A DNA stretch of 64,000 nt from Rugalucina vietnamica (Eukaryota > Mollusca > Bivalvia > Lucinida > Lucinidae), in assembly GCA_964017185.1 (NCBI GenBank), contig OZ024869.1:64308931-64372930 (forward strand), given 5' to 3'. Numbering within the stretch: position 1 is the first letter of the stretch; each line of letters begins with the position of its first letter. A model generated the notes under the pieces. It did not search any database and was not told the origin of the DNA. It saw only the letters and a program-made list of their open reading frames with translations. Shown here one piece after another: positions 36,290 to 46,777 of the stretch. Made by a program: the position numbers and the translations under genes.

Positions 36290-36960
36290 GCCTTTGACGG
36301 TACTGTGTTACATGAATGTGTATTTATAATGCAAACCTACACTGCATGTACATACACCGTGAAATTTGTTTAAGCTCATTCATGACCACAGACAAGCCTG
36401 CATGTAAACTTAACTCATTCAAATTTGATTCTTGGTGCCGTTGTGCATTATGCAAATTTCAGCCTTAACGCCTTCATGTTCCGTACTCTGTCATTATCAG
36501 GCTGATATTAAGGCGATCACCGATGCCAATAAGTGCTCTAAGTGTTTTACACGGCAACGGAAAATGGTCATAAAAGCCAGCGTCAAAGCAACGGTTTGCA
36601 TTTGTATAAGAGGCATTGAGCTGTTGCTTATAACGAAAAGCTTCTCTTCTGATTGTATAGACAAGATATTTTCCATCGGTGTTACGTTTATCTCTCCATA
36701 TCAACGGAAATAAGTTCTGCTGGACCTTTTATTGAAAGAGATGAAACATTGTGTTTTATATGTAATATCGTCTTATTATGTAATATATATTTTTATTTAT
36801 ATTTTTATATGTAGATCTAATATCGTCTTCGACACATATGAAATAATAAATATTTCAGATATATACGTACACAGATTCATTATATACTTAACGTTTTCCG
36901 TGGAAACTATCTCTGAGATGTCTATAAATAAACAAATAAGGGGAGACTTCTATATATTAA
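36290..36960. other. No gene recognised
   Basis: AT-rich; frames of 93 and 142 residues occur, but the second runs into the SINE body and neither has splice context. Confidence 0.4.
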
Positions 36961-36969
36961 GCGACACAA

Positions 36970-37288
36970 AGTATAATCTTTATGCTAAAGAAATAGATAG
37001 GCTGCTTGTGCCTACAGGCAAAGCTTATATGCTACTGACAGACCATCTGATTACTGGTTGGTTGATAAGGTTTGATCCTGACAAAGAAAATGGTTCAAGT
37101 CAAACTATCCATACATATATTATTAAGTCTTTTATTACTTACTTGGGTAGTTATATTTGAAGCATTTCTGGATGTCACGACATCCTGATTTTGAGTCACT
37201 GAAAACTCCCATGAAATGGAGGCAAAATCCGTCATGATTATAGCTGTTGACTGGGGCGTTAAGCCTCTATTTAAACAAACAAACATCC
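36970..37288 (+). mobile_element. SINE body and tail, plus orientation
   Basis: Matches the inverse of 20056-20290 over about 230 bp and continues to the tail GCTGTTGACTGGGGCGTTAA then CAAACAAACA. A shorter piece of the same body is at 40765-40835. The tRNA-like head is not evident here. Confidence 0.7.
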
Positions 37289-38930
37289 CTTCTCTTTTCA
37301 GTTTAAATTATGGTCTCCTCTAACCAAGACATTATTTTGTTTATCGTTTGCAGGGACATTGTTCCTCTGGTTCTGAGTTGTGACTGTAATATTACCTACA
37401 ATTTCGTGGAACAAGGTTACTTCGAGCAATAAATAAAGACTTCAGCTGTATATTTTGCTTACACTCCGATGCTATCCTGAGAGAGCTTTTGCAAATGAGA
37501 CAAATATAATATGATTGTCTGTGACAGCTATATAAAAGTTGTGTCATCCGATAAACTGTCATTAATAATGCAGATCTTTTACGGACGCAAATACGTTCTC
37601 AGCCATTTTAACCATCCTTATTATTGCACTGTTGAAATGAGCAATTCCATTAATTTAATTTTTTGGACCTTTAGAAATGTTTATGGTGAAGCAGAAACCG
37701 GTGCTAACGGTACCAAAGGCGTTACCTAAATCAGAATGAGCTGAACATTCGCACTTCTAAAAAAGAACGACGCGAACAACCGAGTGGGCAATTTTTCCCC
37801 CAATGCTTATGCAATAAAGTATAACAAAACGTACGATTACCATAGCACTCAGGTCAGAATTTGATAAAATCAGTTAGAATTCAGAATTGTTTGCTAACCC
37901 TACTATTTCTGGATATGGCACTATTTGTTCCTAGAACATCATGGTCTGATTCCATCTGCTTTGCCTTTTTGAAGTTGTTATCGATTAATTAATGCACTTT
38001 GAATCGAAACTTGTGAACAAATTCCAAACCTCTTTTGTCCATCGAGAATATAAAATCCAATTAAAAAGAAATATTTATCTGATCAAACTTCGCAAAGTTG
38101 ATGAATAAATAACTGAGTTCATAATGTACTTAAGGCATTTATCGATAGAACAACAAACAATATGGAGCAAGACAAACATACATTGCTTCAAATATTTACA
38201 GACCTCTATTTTCCATATATATGCCAATCTTAACATGGTCCCCGGTTAAAAAACAATCAAAAAGAAACTCATAGTGCCTCGAAGTGACTCACTACAAAGC
38301 ATTAGATAAAAGGGTTCTTTTTTCTGCGTCATTTTATCATGAAAATAGCTTTTCTTTTGAAGCTCCACATATTTTGTAAAGTCATTCCGAAATGCACCCG
38401 ACAAATGCAAATAGAACAGTATTAAAATTTGCTTACAAGTTTCACGTTTATACTTATTTTGAAGAAAAACGATTTTGCCAAAACCATTTTGTTACAAAAA
38501 TATTTCTCCCGGGCTTAAGCATTAAACAGGGTATTTCCGGTTTCAAATTTCCTGCACTGTCACTATCCAAATCACATCACTATCAAATGCAAACGCGGGT
38601 ATCCTAGAACTTTCTGTTTTATAGATGTATTTGTGTATTTTATATTGTGATATGTGGAAATATAGTACGACTTGTATGGCATGACGTTAACTATTTTGAG
38701 CAGTATACTTTACCATCAGTAAGTGAGGCTAAAGCATTAGCAGTTAGTAACAAAGCTAAAATTATTGTGTACATAATATCTAATTGTGATACATGCTATA
38801 GGCAGTGAAAGCCGGGACGTTGACGTACATTATTGATGCACATGTATATATAGTAATTGGAAGAGAGACCCTAAAATGTTAAATAACAGCCAGAATAAAA
38901 CACTTGCAGAAGCAAAATATACTGTACACA
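37289..38930. other. No gene or repeat recognised
   Basis: AT-rich unique-looking sequence. Short frames only. Confidence 0.45.
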
Positions 38931-38933
38931 TAA

Positions 38934-39167
38934 GAGCCGCCTCATGGGAAAACCAACAATCCGCATATGCGAAAACAAAGACGCAGATCAGCTTCGCGGT
39001 AACCGCGAAGCTGATCAGCGCCTTTGTTTTCGCTACACGGATAGTACATTTCTTCTTCTTCTTAAATCTGAAATTTCAAGCTTCTAGCTTGCTTCTGTGA
39101 CTGTACAGACCGGTTTGTGCCATACCGGTTCGGAAACCACATTGTTGGTTTTCCAACGAGGTGGCTC
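38934..39167. mobile_element. Hairpin MITE family M, copy 4, ATAA target duplication
   Basis: GAGCCGCCTCATGGGAAAAC to CAACGAGGTGGCTC, flanked by ATAA at 38930-38933 and 39168-39171. The central palindrome has near-perfect arms. Confidence 0.88.
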
Positions 39168-39460
39168 ATAATATGATTCAAGAGCACAGTCTACTATAGT
39201 GATGACATTATAGTCACAGCTAATGAGGACAAATGGGTAGACTCTTCCATACAGGGATGTGTTATACATCCTAAATCACCAATTTGTCTGAATAATTGAT
39301 AGACTCGTCCAAGATGCTGGCTGTAATTCAGAGTACGCCACAACATGAATAAACATGGTATTTTACACCCAGTTGTCCATCGCTGCCTAAACTAAACACT
39401 GTCATCAATCCGTTCTACTGATCACTCAGTGTGTGTCTGGGACGTTAGGTACCCAAAATG

Positions 39461-39630
39461 TTAATAGTATGGGTGCGGATCTCTGCTGTCAGACTGTGCA
39501 CCTACTAAAATATATGTTATCCTATGTTCTACTCTTTCTTGCGGCACGTCAAATTTATGACACATATGTTTACCTTTAATAGATTTCTTTTCTGTTCGAT
39601 CTGCCTTTTGCCTGGTTGTACCTTCTTTAA
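39461..39630 (-). CDS. Minus-strand gene, last exon
   Basis: The acceptor is CTGTATTAG on the minus strand. Entered in phase 1 it reads VKEGTTRQKADRTEKKSIKG, then KHMCHKFDVPQERVEHRITY and ILVGAQSDSRDPHPYY-stop. An internal AAAG/gtaaac could act as a donor, but the frame stays open without it. No AATAAA is obvious in the 150 bases after the stop. A TRIM retroelement lies just upstream, inside the intron, at 39691-40199. Confidence 0.42.
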
Positions 39631-42190
39631 CTAATACAGCCGAGTAGCACAATCATGGTATACATGTATCCTCAATTTAAGGTGTAGTACTGTAACGTGC
39701 AGCCGAGCCTAGCCACAGAAACCCCGTCGGTGGAAAAGCATGCTCATCCACCAAGGGTGGTTTACTGCGCTATATACCTAACACTTACTCTAATCACAAA
39801 GTTTCGAGTTTCTAATTTGCATATTACTACCCGCTAATATGCCGCTAATACGTTGCACCAACGTATTCTACAAGGGAGACTATCCCGTTACATTACTTCC
39901 CCCTCCGAGAAGACTCGTCCCGAGTCTTGGCCTGGGGACTACATGGGTAAGGCAACTCCGTTCTGGCAGTTGTCATTATCCCACCGCTGCCACCAAATGT
40001 AACGTGCAGCCGAGCCTAGCCACAGAAACCCCGTCGGTGGAAAAGCATGCTCATCCACCAAGGGTGGTTTACTGCGCTATATACCTAACACTTACTCTAA
40101 TCACAAAGTTTCGAGTTTCTAATTTGCATATTACTACCCGCTAATATGCCGCTAATACGTTGCACCAACGTATTCTACAAGGGAGACTATCCCGTTACAT
40201 TACATTGTAATCATGTTCTAAGAGTCACAGATTGTGAATGACACAGATTGTGATACACATGGCCTGAGAAAGCATTTTATTCGACCTGTAAGTTTTATTT
40301 TGAATAAAACTTATAAAAAATAACATCCTATATTAATCAGTTCATTATATACGAGGCTCGATCAAAAAGTAATAAAACTCGCTATATAACTCTGTTCCGG
40401 AAATGTGTATTCAAGTATTTTTTGCTTTTATTGAAAAATAAGAAAGGGATAGGGATAAACCTTGCACATTAAATGAGCCGCCTCGTGGGAAAACAAACAA
40501 TTTGGTTTCCGAACATGTCTGACACAAACCGGGCTGTACAGCAACAGAAGAATGCTAGAATCTTGAAATGTTGGATATAAGTAGAGGAGGAATTGTACTA
40601 TCCACGTAGCGAAAACAAAGGCGCTGATCAGATCAGCTTCGCGGTTACAGGGTTATTGCGTCTTTGTTTTCGCATTTGCATATTGTTGGTTTTCTCATGA
40701 GGCGGCTCTAATATAAATGTTTGGCAGTTTTGGTCATCGTATACCGAGGCCGTCGAAATAAATTGCTGCTTGTGCCTTCAGGCAAAGCTTACATGTATAA
40801 ACAATCCTACAGACCACCTGATTACTGGTACCGCTTAGAATGCCCGTATATGTTGTGGGCCTTGCTTGTAGATGCATAAACGTTATCCGGATATAGAGCT
40901 TGGCAATAAGTCTCTATTGCGCAGTAACAAATGTTATTTGTGGTGTCTAAGTGGAAGACGGACACCGTATTAAAGAAATACTTATTTTGTGGGCGTTTGA
41001 TGGTCGATTAATTCCAGTAGTTCGAATTGTATCGAAAAGAGACCCTTCGCGAAAAACGAGTTCTACTAAGTGGTTTCCGGACAGGACGAGGTTTTATTAA
41101 TATATAAAGACAATTGTATTGATGCCTAAGTTGTTTTATATAGACAACTGGAGGATTCGTTTTCATGTATGAAGCAAAAAAAGAGGGCACAGCTTGAATT
41201 TGGGTTTGATGCATTTTGTTGAGTCGACACTCACCCCTCATGGCATTGTCAAGTTCATTCCACGTACACGCTTGTTTGGTGGCGCTCTTTAGACGCTCTA
41301 TTCTTTCGTTAAGTGTGTTTATATCTCTTCTACCTTTTTTCTGAATTAAAAAATGTTTAAGTCTACAAGTAGCACATATTACAGTAATGGAACCTTCACA
41401 CAAAGCTCTTGTACACGATCATTTCGTAAATGACCAGCTTAAGTGTATCCAACAAAGCGGGATCACTTTATTTTTCATTTATACCCGACAAAAATAAAGT
41501 TAACGCAATTATGATGGGATTTCTCCCATTAAGTTCTTTATTAATTGCTCAAATTCATAATATTGTTTTTTTTTTTTTTAAGTTTTGATCCATTCTTGAT
41601 AAAAATCACATTTGGAGAGCTGGAATATCTGTTCTTTACAAATGTATAGAGAAAAGACTTCAATACAACCGGTAATCATGATTTTTAAAATGTGATTATT
41701 CAACTGTACCATCAATTCAAGTTTCGGGTATTTGTTGCAGTTTTTCGAAGCTTGCGACATCAGAGCAATGCTGCTTGTCTTAAAAAACTCGAATCTGATC
41801 GGCTCTGACCGCACAGGTCATTAAAATTATGCTTGAAAGATTCCATGTCTATAAAGTTTATCTCCGGTATGCAATTGTTGTTGAAAAGGGTATGAAATTA
41901 CATCAGTTAGAAAGCCATTAGATCCCGTATTTGAACAAAATACACATAAAAGGTGGAGACAATATGTGTCTAGGTACCTTCAGATGTACTGAAAAGATTC
42001 CATACACCTGTATATAAATGTATATAAATGAAATTGTGACCATTATGAAAAATTGAAGAACGACACCCTTGCGTTTCTTACTTTGTCGGGTACAGAATTA
42101 GTATTTTTTTTTCGATTCTTGATAGCATCAAGGACTGATGCGCATATCTGCAAAGCTGTACAGAGCAGAGATCTGTCAACATTGAAGTCT
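39461..42190 (-). CDS. Partial spliced gene, unrecognised product (3' part only)
   Basis: Reading the minus strand, three exons join in consistent phases: 42190-42082 (enters with one base completing a codon, leaves in phase 0), 41340-41235 (phase 0 to 1) and 39630-39461 (phase 1 to stop). Together they give about 127 residues. Segments are DFNVDRSLLCTALQICASVL, KKGRRDINTLNERIERLKSA and KGKHMCHKFDVPQERVEHRI, ending GAQSDSRDPHPYY. There are four cysteines and many charged residues, with a helical look in the first two exons. The last exon has a short stretch ITYILVG that weakly recalls netrin-like (NTR) modules; that is only an impression. No start codon or signal peptide was found upstream of 42190, so the protein is 5'-incomplete. 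An alternative terminal exon lies at 41778-41578. Confidence 0.5.
39691..40199 (-). mobile_element. Intact TRIM retroelement with identical 202-bp LTRs
   Basis: LTRs at 39691-39892 and 39998-40199 read the same base for base, each TGTAACG...CGTTACA. The internal part is only 105 bp. In the minus orientation it begins, two bases after the LTR, with TGGTGGCAGCGGTGGGA (39995-39979), the exact complement of the CCA-tailed 3' end of tRNA-Leu (...TCCCACCGCTGCCA-CCA). It ends with the polypurine tract GGAGGGGGAAG before the other LTR. There is no gag or pol, so mobilisation would need a partner element. A clear target duplication is not seen. It lies in an intron of the minus-strand gene. Confidence 0.92.
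40349..40375 (+). mobile_element. Solo mariner-like terminal sequence
   Basis: TATACGAGGCTCGATCAAAA AGTAATAA resembles the conserved outer end of mariner elements. No inverted partner was found nearby. Confidence 0.4.
40475..40708. mobile_element. Hairpin MITE family M, copy 5
   Basis: GAGCCGCCTCGTGGGAAAAC to CTCATGAGGCGGCTC, 234 bp; the centre of the palindrome has a duplicated GATCA and an eroded right arm. Confidence 0.85.
41235..41340 (-). CDS. Minus-strand gene, internal exon
   Basis: The minus-strand acceptor is TTTTTTAATTCAG and the donor ATGAGGG/gtgagt. The exon is 106 nt with only one open phase. It reads KKGRRDINTLNERIERLKSA then TKQACTWNELDNAMR and leaves one base of a codon. The strongly charged, helix-forming composition and strong splice sites argue for real coding sequence. 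A longer open frame spanning 41008-41403 runs past both splice sites and is misleading. Confidence 0.5.
41578..41778 (-). CDS. Minus-strand gene, alternative terminal exon
   Basis: The acceptor is GAGTTTTTTAAG on the minus strand. It is entered in phase 0 from the 42.1-kb exon, giving TSSIALMSQASKNCNKYPKL and continuing through a hydrophobic segment (HILKIMITGCIEVFSLYICK) to ...YQEWIKT-stop. A run of A follows the stop, and an AATAAA (minus strand, 41542-41537) sits about 36 bases downstream, supporting a polyadenylated end here. It could be a true isoform or a chance open frame. Confidence 0.4.
   Translation of the reverse strand, partial: TSSIALMSQASKNCNKYPKLELMVQLNNHILKIMITGCIEVFSLYICKEQIFQLSKCDFYQEWIKT
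42082..42190 (-). CDS. Minus-strand gene, most upstream exon found
   Basis: On the minus strand the acceptor is CTTTTTAATCTACAG and the donor GACAAA/gtaaga. The 109-nt exon gives one base plus 36 codons: DFNVDRSLLC...NSVPDK. It contains a run of nine A in coding sequence (AATCG then AAA AAA AA), a possible slippage or sequencing weak point. Both splice sites are strong, and this is the best supported exon of this gene. A weak candidate for the preceding exon, with AAAATGGCTGCC at about 42805, would end in the right phase only with a poor donor. Confidence 0.55.
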
Positions 42191-43467
42191 CTGTAGATTA
42201 AAAAGCTTTTAAAATTATGGCATATTAATTGAAAACGAAGTAGATTAATTGATTGAACTTGCATTGTATGTATTGGCAAATCATGCATTTAAGCTGCAAG
42301 GTAAAGCTGGTGCATGTTTGCTGTCATCTGAAAACAGGAAATGATTATTTACAGAAAATTAAGGTACGTACTATTCCAATTAAAGGTAAATGCATTTTCA
42401 TCTCAAATATGCGCAAAATGGTAAACAGATGAATGAGTACAGAATTAAGTTGATTAAATAGCATTCGAGCCGGATTTTCACAAGTGGTCCGATTGGTCCT
42501 TAATACAGGACAACCTTGCCCATTAAATTCCTTAGGTACAGGTGTTTGAAGTCGTAAGTTATGTAATAACGTAACATCAAAATAACCAAAATACGGTAGT
42601 ATCTAAATGCTATTATGCACGATACGTACAACATTTTATGATTGTAAGGTCACAAAGGACTTCAATTGTCTTTGCTTCCAGAAATATCAAGTTAGATAAT
42701 TGCCTAAAGCCAGATAAGCGCATCAAAAGGATAATACTTTCTCTCAGAACATTTGACCTTAACTACAGCTGAAGGATGGGAATTTTAACTATGGCAGCCA
42801 TTTTATCAATTTTCTGTAAGATATTAGAGTTACTGATGAGGCCTGATTAGTCGAAAGTAGCTACTCTGGATGAGAAAAGTTTTGTACTCTATACCTTTTG
42901 TATTTTGTTGTGTACTATCAAACGCTGACCAAAGTATCTGCATTGTAAAGAAAAATGTTTCTCATAACGCAACGGTATTGTCCACAAACTATCCTCTTTA
43001 TTTGGTCAGCTGACTTGTCTGTTTTAGATTGAATCAAATACAATCAACATTTAACACGCCACACTTGTCGAATATTACGTCTCGTGAGACATTACAGTAG
43101 ACGATCTATATCCTGGGCGGATTGTAGAAACCATTTTAAACAAACAACTTTGACTGGCTCATGTCTCCAGTCTTTAACTAACTCAGAAAAGCGTTTTTAT
43201 GGCATTTTATTTTGCAGACATTGTCTTTATCCTCAAACAATTTGTAGATCGATTTGCCCTACTTACTATTTGCACTTCTTCAAAAGTCGGTTCACTTCCA
43301 AATCATTCACACCTTATTTTATAATGGCTGGTTTTGATTGCAGTGGGGTACACGGACCTATTGATTGATGAATAAATGTATCATAACTGAAATAAAAGCA
43401 AAATTTGTTTTGACATTAAATAGACTATATAGGTTCTAGATCAGTGTTTAGGTTTACTTTATCAGAT

Positions 43468-43523
<56 letters not shown>

Positions 43524-44700
43524 TAATCGAAATCTAAGCATCTACAGTTCTGTTTATAATATTTATATCGCTGCTATTGCGTAAGTTTACAATACAGAGA
43601 CTATAATTCCCCCTGATGTCATGACAAATTACAAATTGATCTCAGAAGACACTTAACAAGTGAAGAGTAGTCAAGAGCCCGAAGGCCACTTCTACAATTT
43701 TACCAAAACCAAATTCAGTTAATTCCATCTGCCTGTCACAGAGAGTGAAAGTTAGTGTGCTTCTGAATGACAGTGTGTGTGTTTTTAGTTTGTGTATTTC
43801 ATGAAACCCAATCTTATTTGTACACTTTCAGGAAAAAATCACAAAACTGTTAAAAGCAATATAATAATTACGTTTTATGCAGAAAATAACTTGTGTCTAA
43901 ATTTGATTCCCTCGTCTTCAAACATACAGGACAATATTCTCAGACAAGGTTGTTATGCACAGTGATCTGTTCCTACAATTGATACCATTTGTTGCCATTA
44001 TATCGAAACACTTTTGCCTTTAATTCAGCCGTATCCTTCAAAAGTGCTGCATGTCTGGGCATTAAATTGAGAAAAGAGCACTCTCATTGTCTGGTGTTTA
44101 CAAACACTTAAGGCTGGTAACATGCGCTGTCACGTAATTACACAATAACATACATATGATACCTCAATGTAAACATGGCAGATATTGGTTCCAAGAACTA
44201 AATAAACAAAGAACGTGTTCCTCATACAATAATGCCCTGGAGATACAAATCTGTCTGATGCGGTCTATCGATACGGTCCTAAAATTCTCTAAACGAAGCT
44301 GCACATATTTAGAAACTTATTTAAAAATAAGATAATGCTATTAGGTTTCCTGTAGTTTGCAATCATGTTGCGGACTTCAACGCGCGAAATAAATGTTTCA
44401 CAGCTAAACTTCTCCAGCAGGGCTATCGGGATCATAAACTTCGAAAACCATTTTCTAAATTTTATCGCAGACACTTTGAATTGATTTCCAAATTTAATGT
44501 TGGGCTAATGACGCTTTTACGAGATGGCCTTTCGGAACCAGAATTTTATGGTGACTTAATTTACAAATTTAAGAAACTTATAGGAAGGAATGAGTTTTCT
44601 TTTCAGTTCAGAAAAATCAAAATACGTTACAGACGTATAGGGTATAACAAATATGCGACAGTCTGCATGCTCAGTTTTTAACTCAATCATGGTTGATAAC
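42191..44700. other. Region between the two genes; no confirmed exon
   Basis: Missing 5' exons of the minus-strand gene should lie here or beyond. A candidate (about 42765-42815, minus strand, AAAATGGCTGCC after TCTTACAG) fits the phase but has a weak donor. Frames of 94 (43084-43368, plus) and 61 residues (44289-44474, minus) have no clear splice sites. (GA)n is at 43473-43519. Confidence 0.4.
43473..43519. repeat. (GA)n microsatellite, ~23 repeats
   Basis: Pure GA run. Confidence 0.97.
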
Positions 44701-45499
44701 TATGCTTTATTCTTTTTGCACGCCGGTGTGTCTGGCATCAGACTCTATGATGTCCCCGACTTACTATTCATTTTAGTTGGTTGGAGTCGAAGCTTCTTGT
44801 CTGTTGGCCCACCGGAGTTTTACTGGTGTTTTCTTTTGCTTCGGTTTTCAGTAAGTAATTTGGCGCCCAGTCATCTCCATCGTCGGGCAGCTTAATGAAT
44901 CTGTGAGTCCTCGTTTTTGATTCATCATCATGGTAGTTATCATGATTTATTTGTTTGTCCTTGAAGATTCATTGATTAGTTAGAGATTTGCCACCAGGAC
45001 CGAACAACTAAGTAAATGAACCGCTGCAGAAAATGAGTGTGAGGTTTGGGTCCAGTAAAACCGGTTTAAACCCCCCAAGTAATTTTATAATACTGATCGT
45101 TCCAATGCGATAGCTCGGTTGTTGTTTTATTTGTTTTATGTATTGGAGTCGAATTTTTGTGCTGTTTGAACCTTTGTATTTTTTTTAAATATTTTAGTTA
45201 AGTTCGCCGGGTAACTTAGTGGCCGCTTATTGGAAAATAGCTGCACACTCGGCTTACGGTATGTTATCCTAGTAAAAGTACCTCATTGTCAATTTAGTTT
45301 TTTCCCCATCTCGATTGCATCTTTTCCTGATCATTTTTTACTTGTACATATTTTTATTATTATTATTTTATTATCTTTATTTATTTTTGTATTCATTTAC
45401 TTAATTAATTTAAATATACATAATCACTGTCATGTTTTATATTACAAGGACGTTTTTTTCACAATGGTACATGTTTATGTCATAGTGTTATATTTTCAG
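44700..45499 (+). other. Likely 5' untranslated and upstream region of the precursor gene
   Basis: The coding part starts one base after an acceptor, so a 5' non-coding exon is required. One candidate donor is TTTTCA/gtaagtaa at about 44851, after a 44700-44850 stretch with no repeat signature. No TATA box or initiator could be assigned with confidence. 45300-45420 is T-rich and AT-rich and looks intronic. Confidence 0.25.
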
Positions 45500-45593
45500 G
45501 ATGGAAATCAAGGTATCTTACTTGTTAGCAGTGTTGGCGTCACTAATGATGGTCGCACAGGTGTTTACATCACCCATTGGAGATGCAAGTCAG
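45500..45593 (+). CDS. Precursor gene, first coding exon: start codon and signal peptide
   Basis: The acceptor is TATTTTCAG at 45491-45499. The exon opens with G and then ATG at 45501, so a non-coding 5' exon must lie upstream. It encodes 31 residues beginning MEIKVSYLLAVLASLMMVAQ, a typical signal-peptide composition, and ends in phase 0 at CAG before gtatta. This start was chosen because the ATG directly follows the acceptor and opens the hydrophobic leader. An overlapping 162-residue frame at 45230-45718 runs across the acceptor in another frame and is not the gene. Confidence 0.72.
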
Positions 45594-46746
45594 GTATTAC
45601 TAACTTTATGAAAGACGATTTATTTTATTATCTGTGTACTTTTTTTATTTCTTTATTTATTTTTGATTTAGCATGCATATTTTACCATGTTTTATCAAGT
45701 AATGCAGATAATACATAATACAGAAAACAATCAATCAATCAATTTATTTTTCTTTTTTAAGAAAAGCAAAATCAAGTAGTCATTTATCAAACCTGGAACT
45801 CCTTAAGGTGGAAAAGACGATAATTTTATAGAGCGCTCAGATATCAAATTCAAACTGATGATGTTGATTATAATTTGAGCCGCATCATGAGAAAACCGGA
45901 TTTTTGCCTAGGCGCAAACAAAGGCGCAGATCAGCTTCGCGGTAACCGCGAAGCTGATCAGCGCCTTTGTTTTCGCTACTCGGATAGTACAATTCCTCTT
46001 CTACTTAAATCCGAAATTTCAAGCTTCTAGCTCTTTTCTGAGCTTGTACAGGCCGGTTTGTGTCGGACCTGGTCGGAAACCCCGAAGACCGGTTTTCTCG
46101 CGTCGCGGCTCATTTTATATGCCACCACTGTTAGAAAGTAAATTCTCTTCTTCCTGGCACCAGACAGAGAAAAGAAGAAACATAAGACAATCAAAAAGTA
46201 TGTATAACTTCTTTTGCCTCTGCATCAGGAAAACATGTCCGTGAAATGTGTACAACCTTGAAACCCATTTTATATAGAAAGACTGGGGTTTGCAGGGGTA
46301 TACATATTTTTTTTTCGTATTTTTGATCCAAAACATTAGATTGTGGGTACTCACTCGTTAGAACCGCCTCGCCCCACAATGTTTAGAGCAAAAATAAGAA
46401 AAATATATATATAAAAAAATTCTGATGAAATTTTCAAATTTTTCAGCTGAACAAAACATCTCTGTATATTGCATGGGCAAGTTGTCATAATGGTATAATT
46501 TCATATGACATCATAATTCGGTAAGAGTAAACTAAAACATTTTTCTTTCAGGGTTCAGACATACAAGAACAGAAGAGGCCTAAATACATGGACACAAGAG
46601 ATTTAGACTACTTCAAAGACCTGCTCATGTTTTCTTTAGACGAGGTGAGAACATCTGGATAGCATGTTCATAAAAAGTATGCCCCCTTCAAAACCTTTTA
46701 CATAGAGAAACTGGGATCAACAGGGTTAAACATGTTCTTACCTTTG

Positions 46747-46777
<31 letters not shown>

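Noticed and set aside
36732-37160. 142-residue plus-strand frame
   Set aside because: Its C-terminal half is the SINE body, which is broken in the other copy (20056-20290).
41008-41403. 131-residue minus-strand frame as a single exon
   Set aside because: Strong splice sites at 41341 and 41234 cut it to a 106-nt exon; the outer parts are intron.
45230-45718. 162-residue open frame, the longest in the window, with hydrophobic stretches
   Set aside because: It crosses a strong splice acceptor and reads the first coding exon of the precursor gene in another frame; the hydrophobic part is translated T-rich intron.
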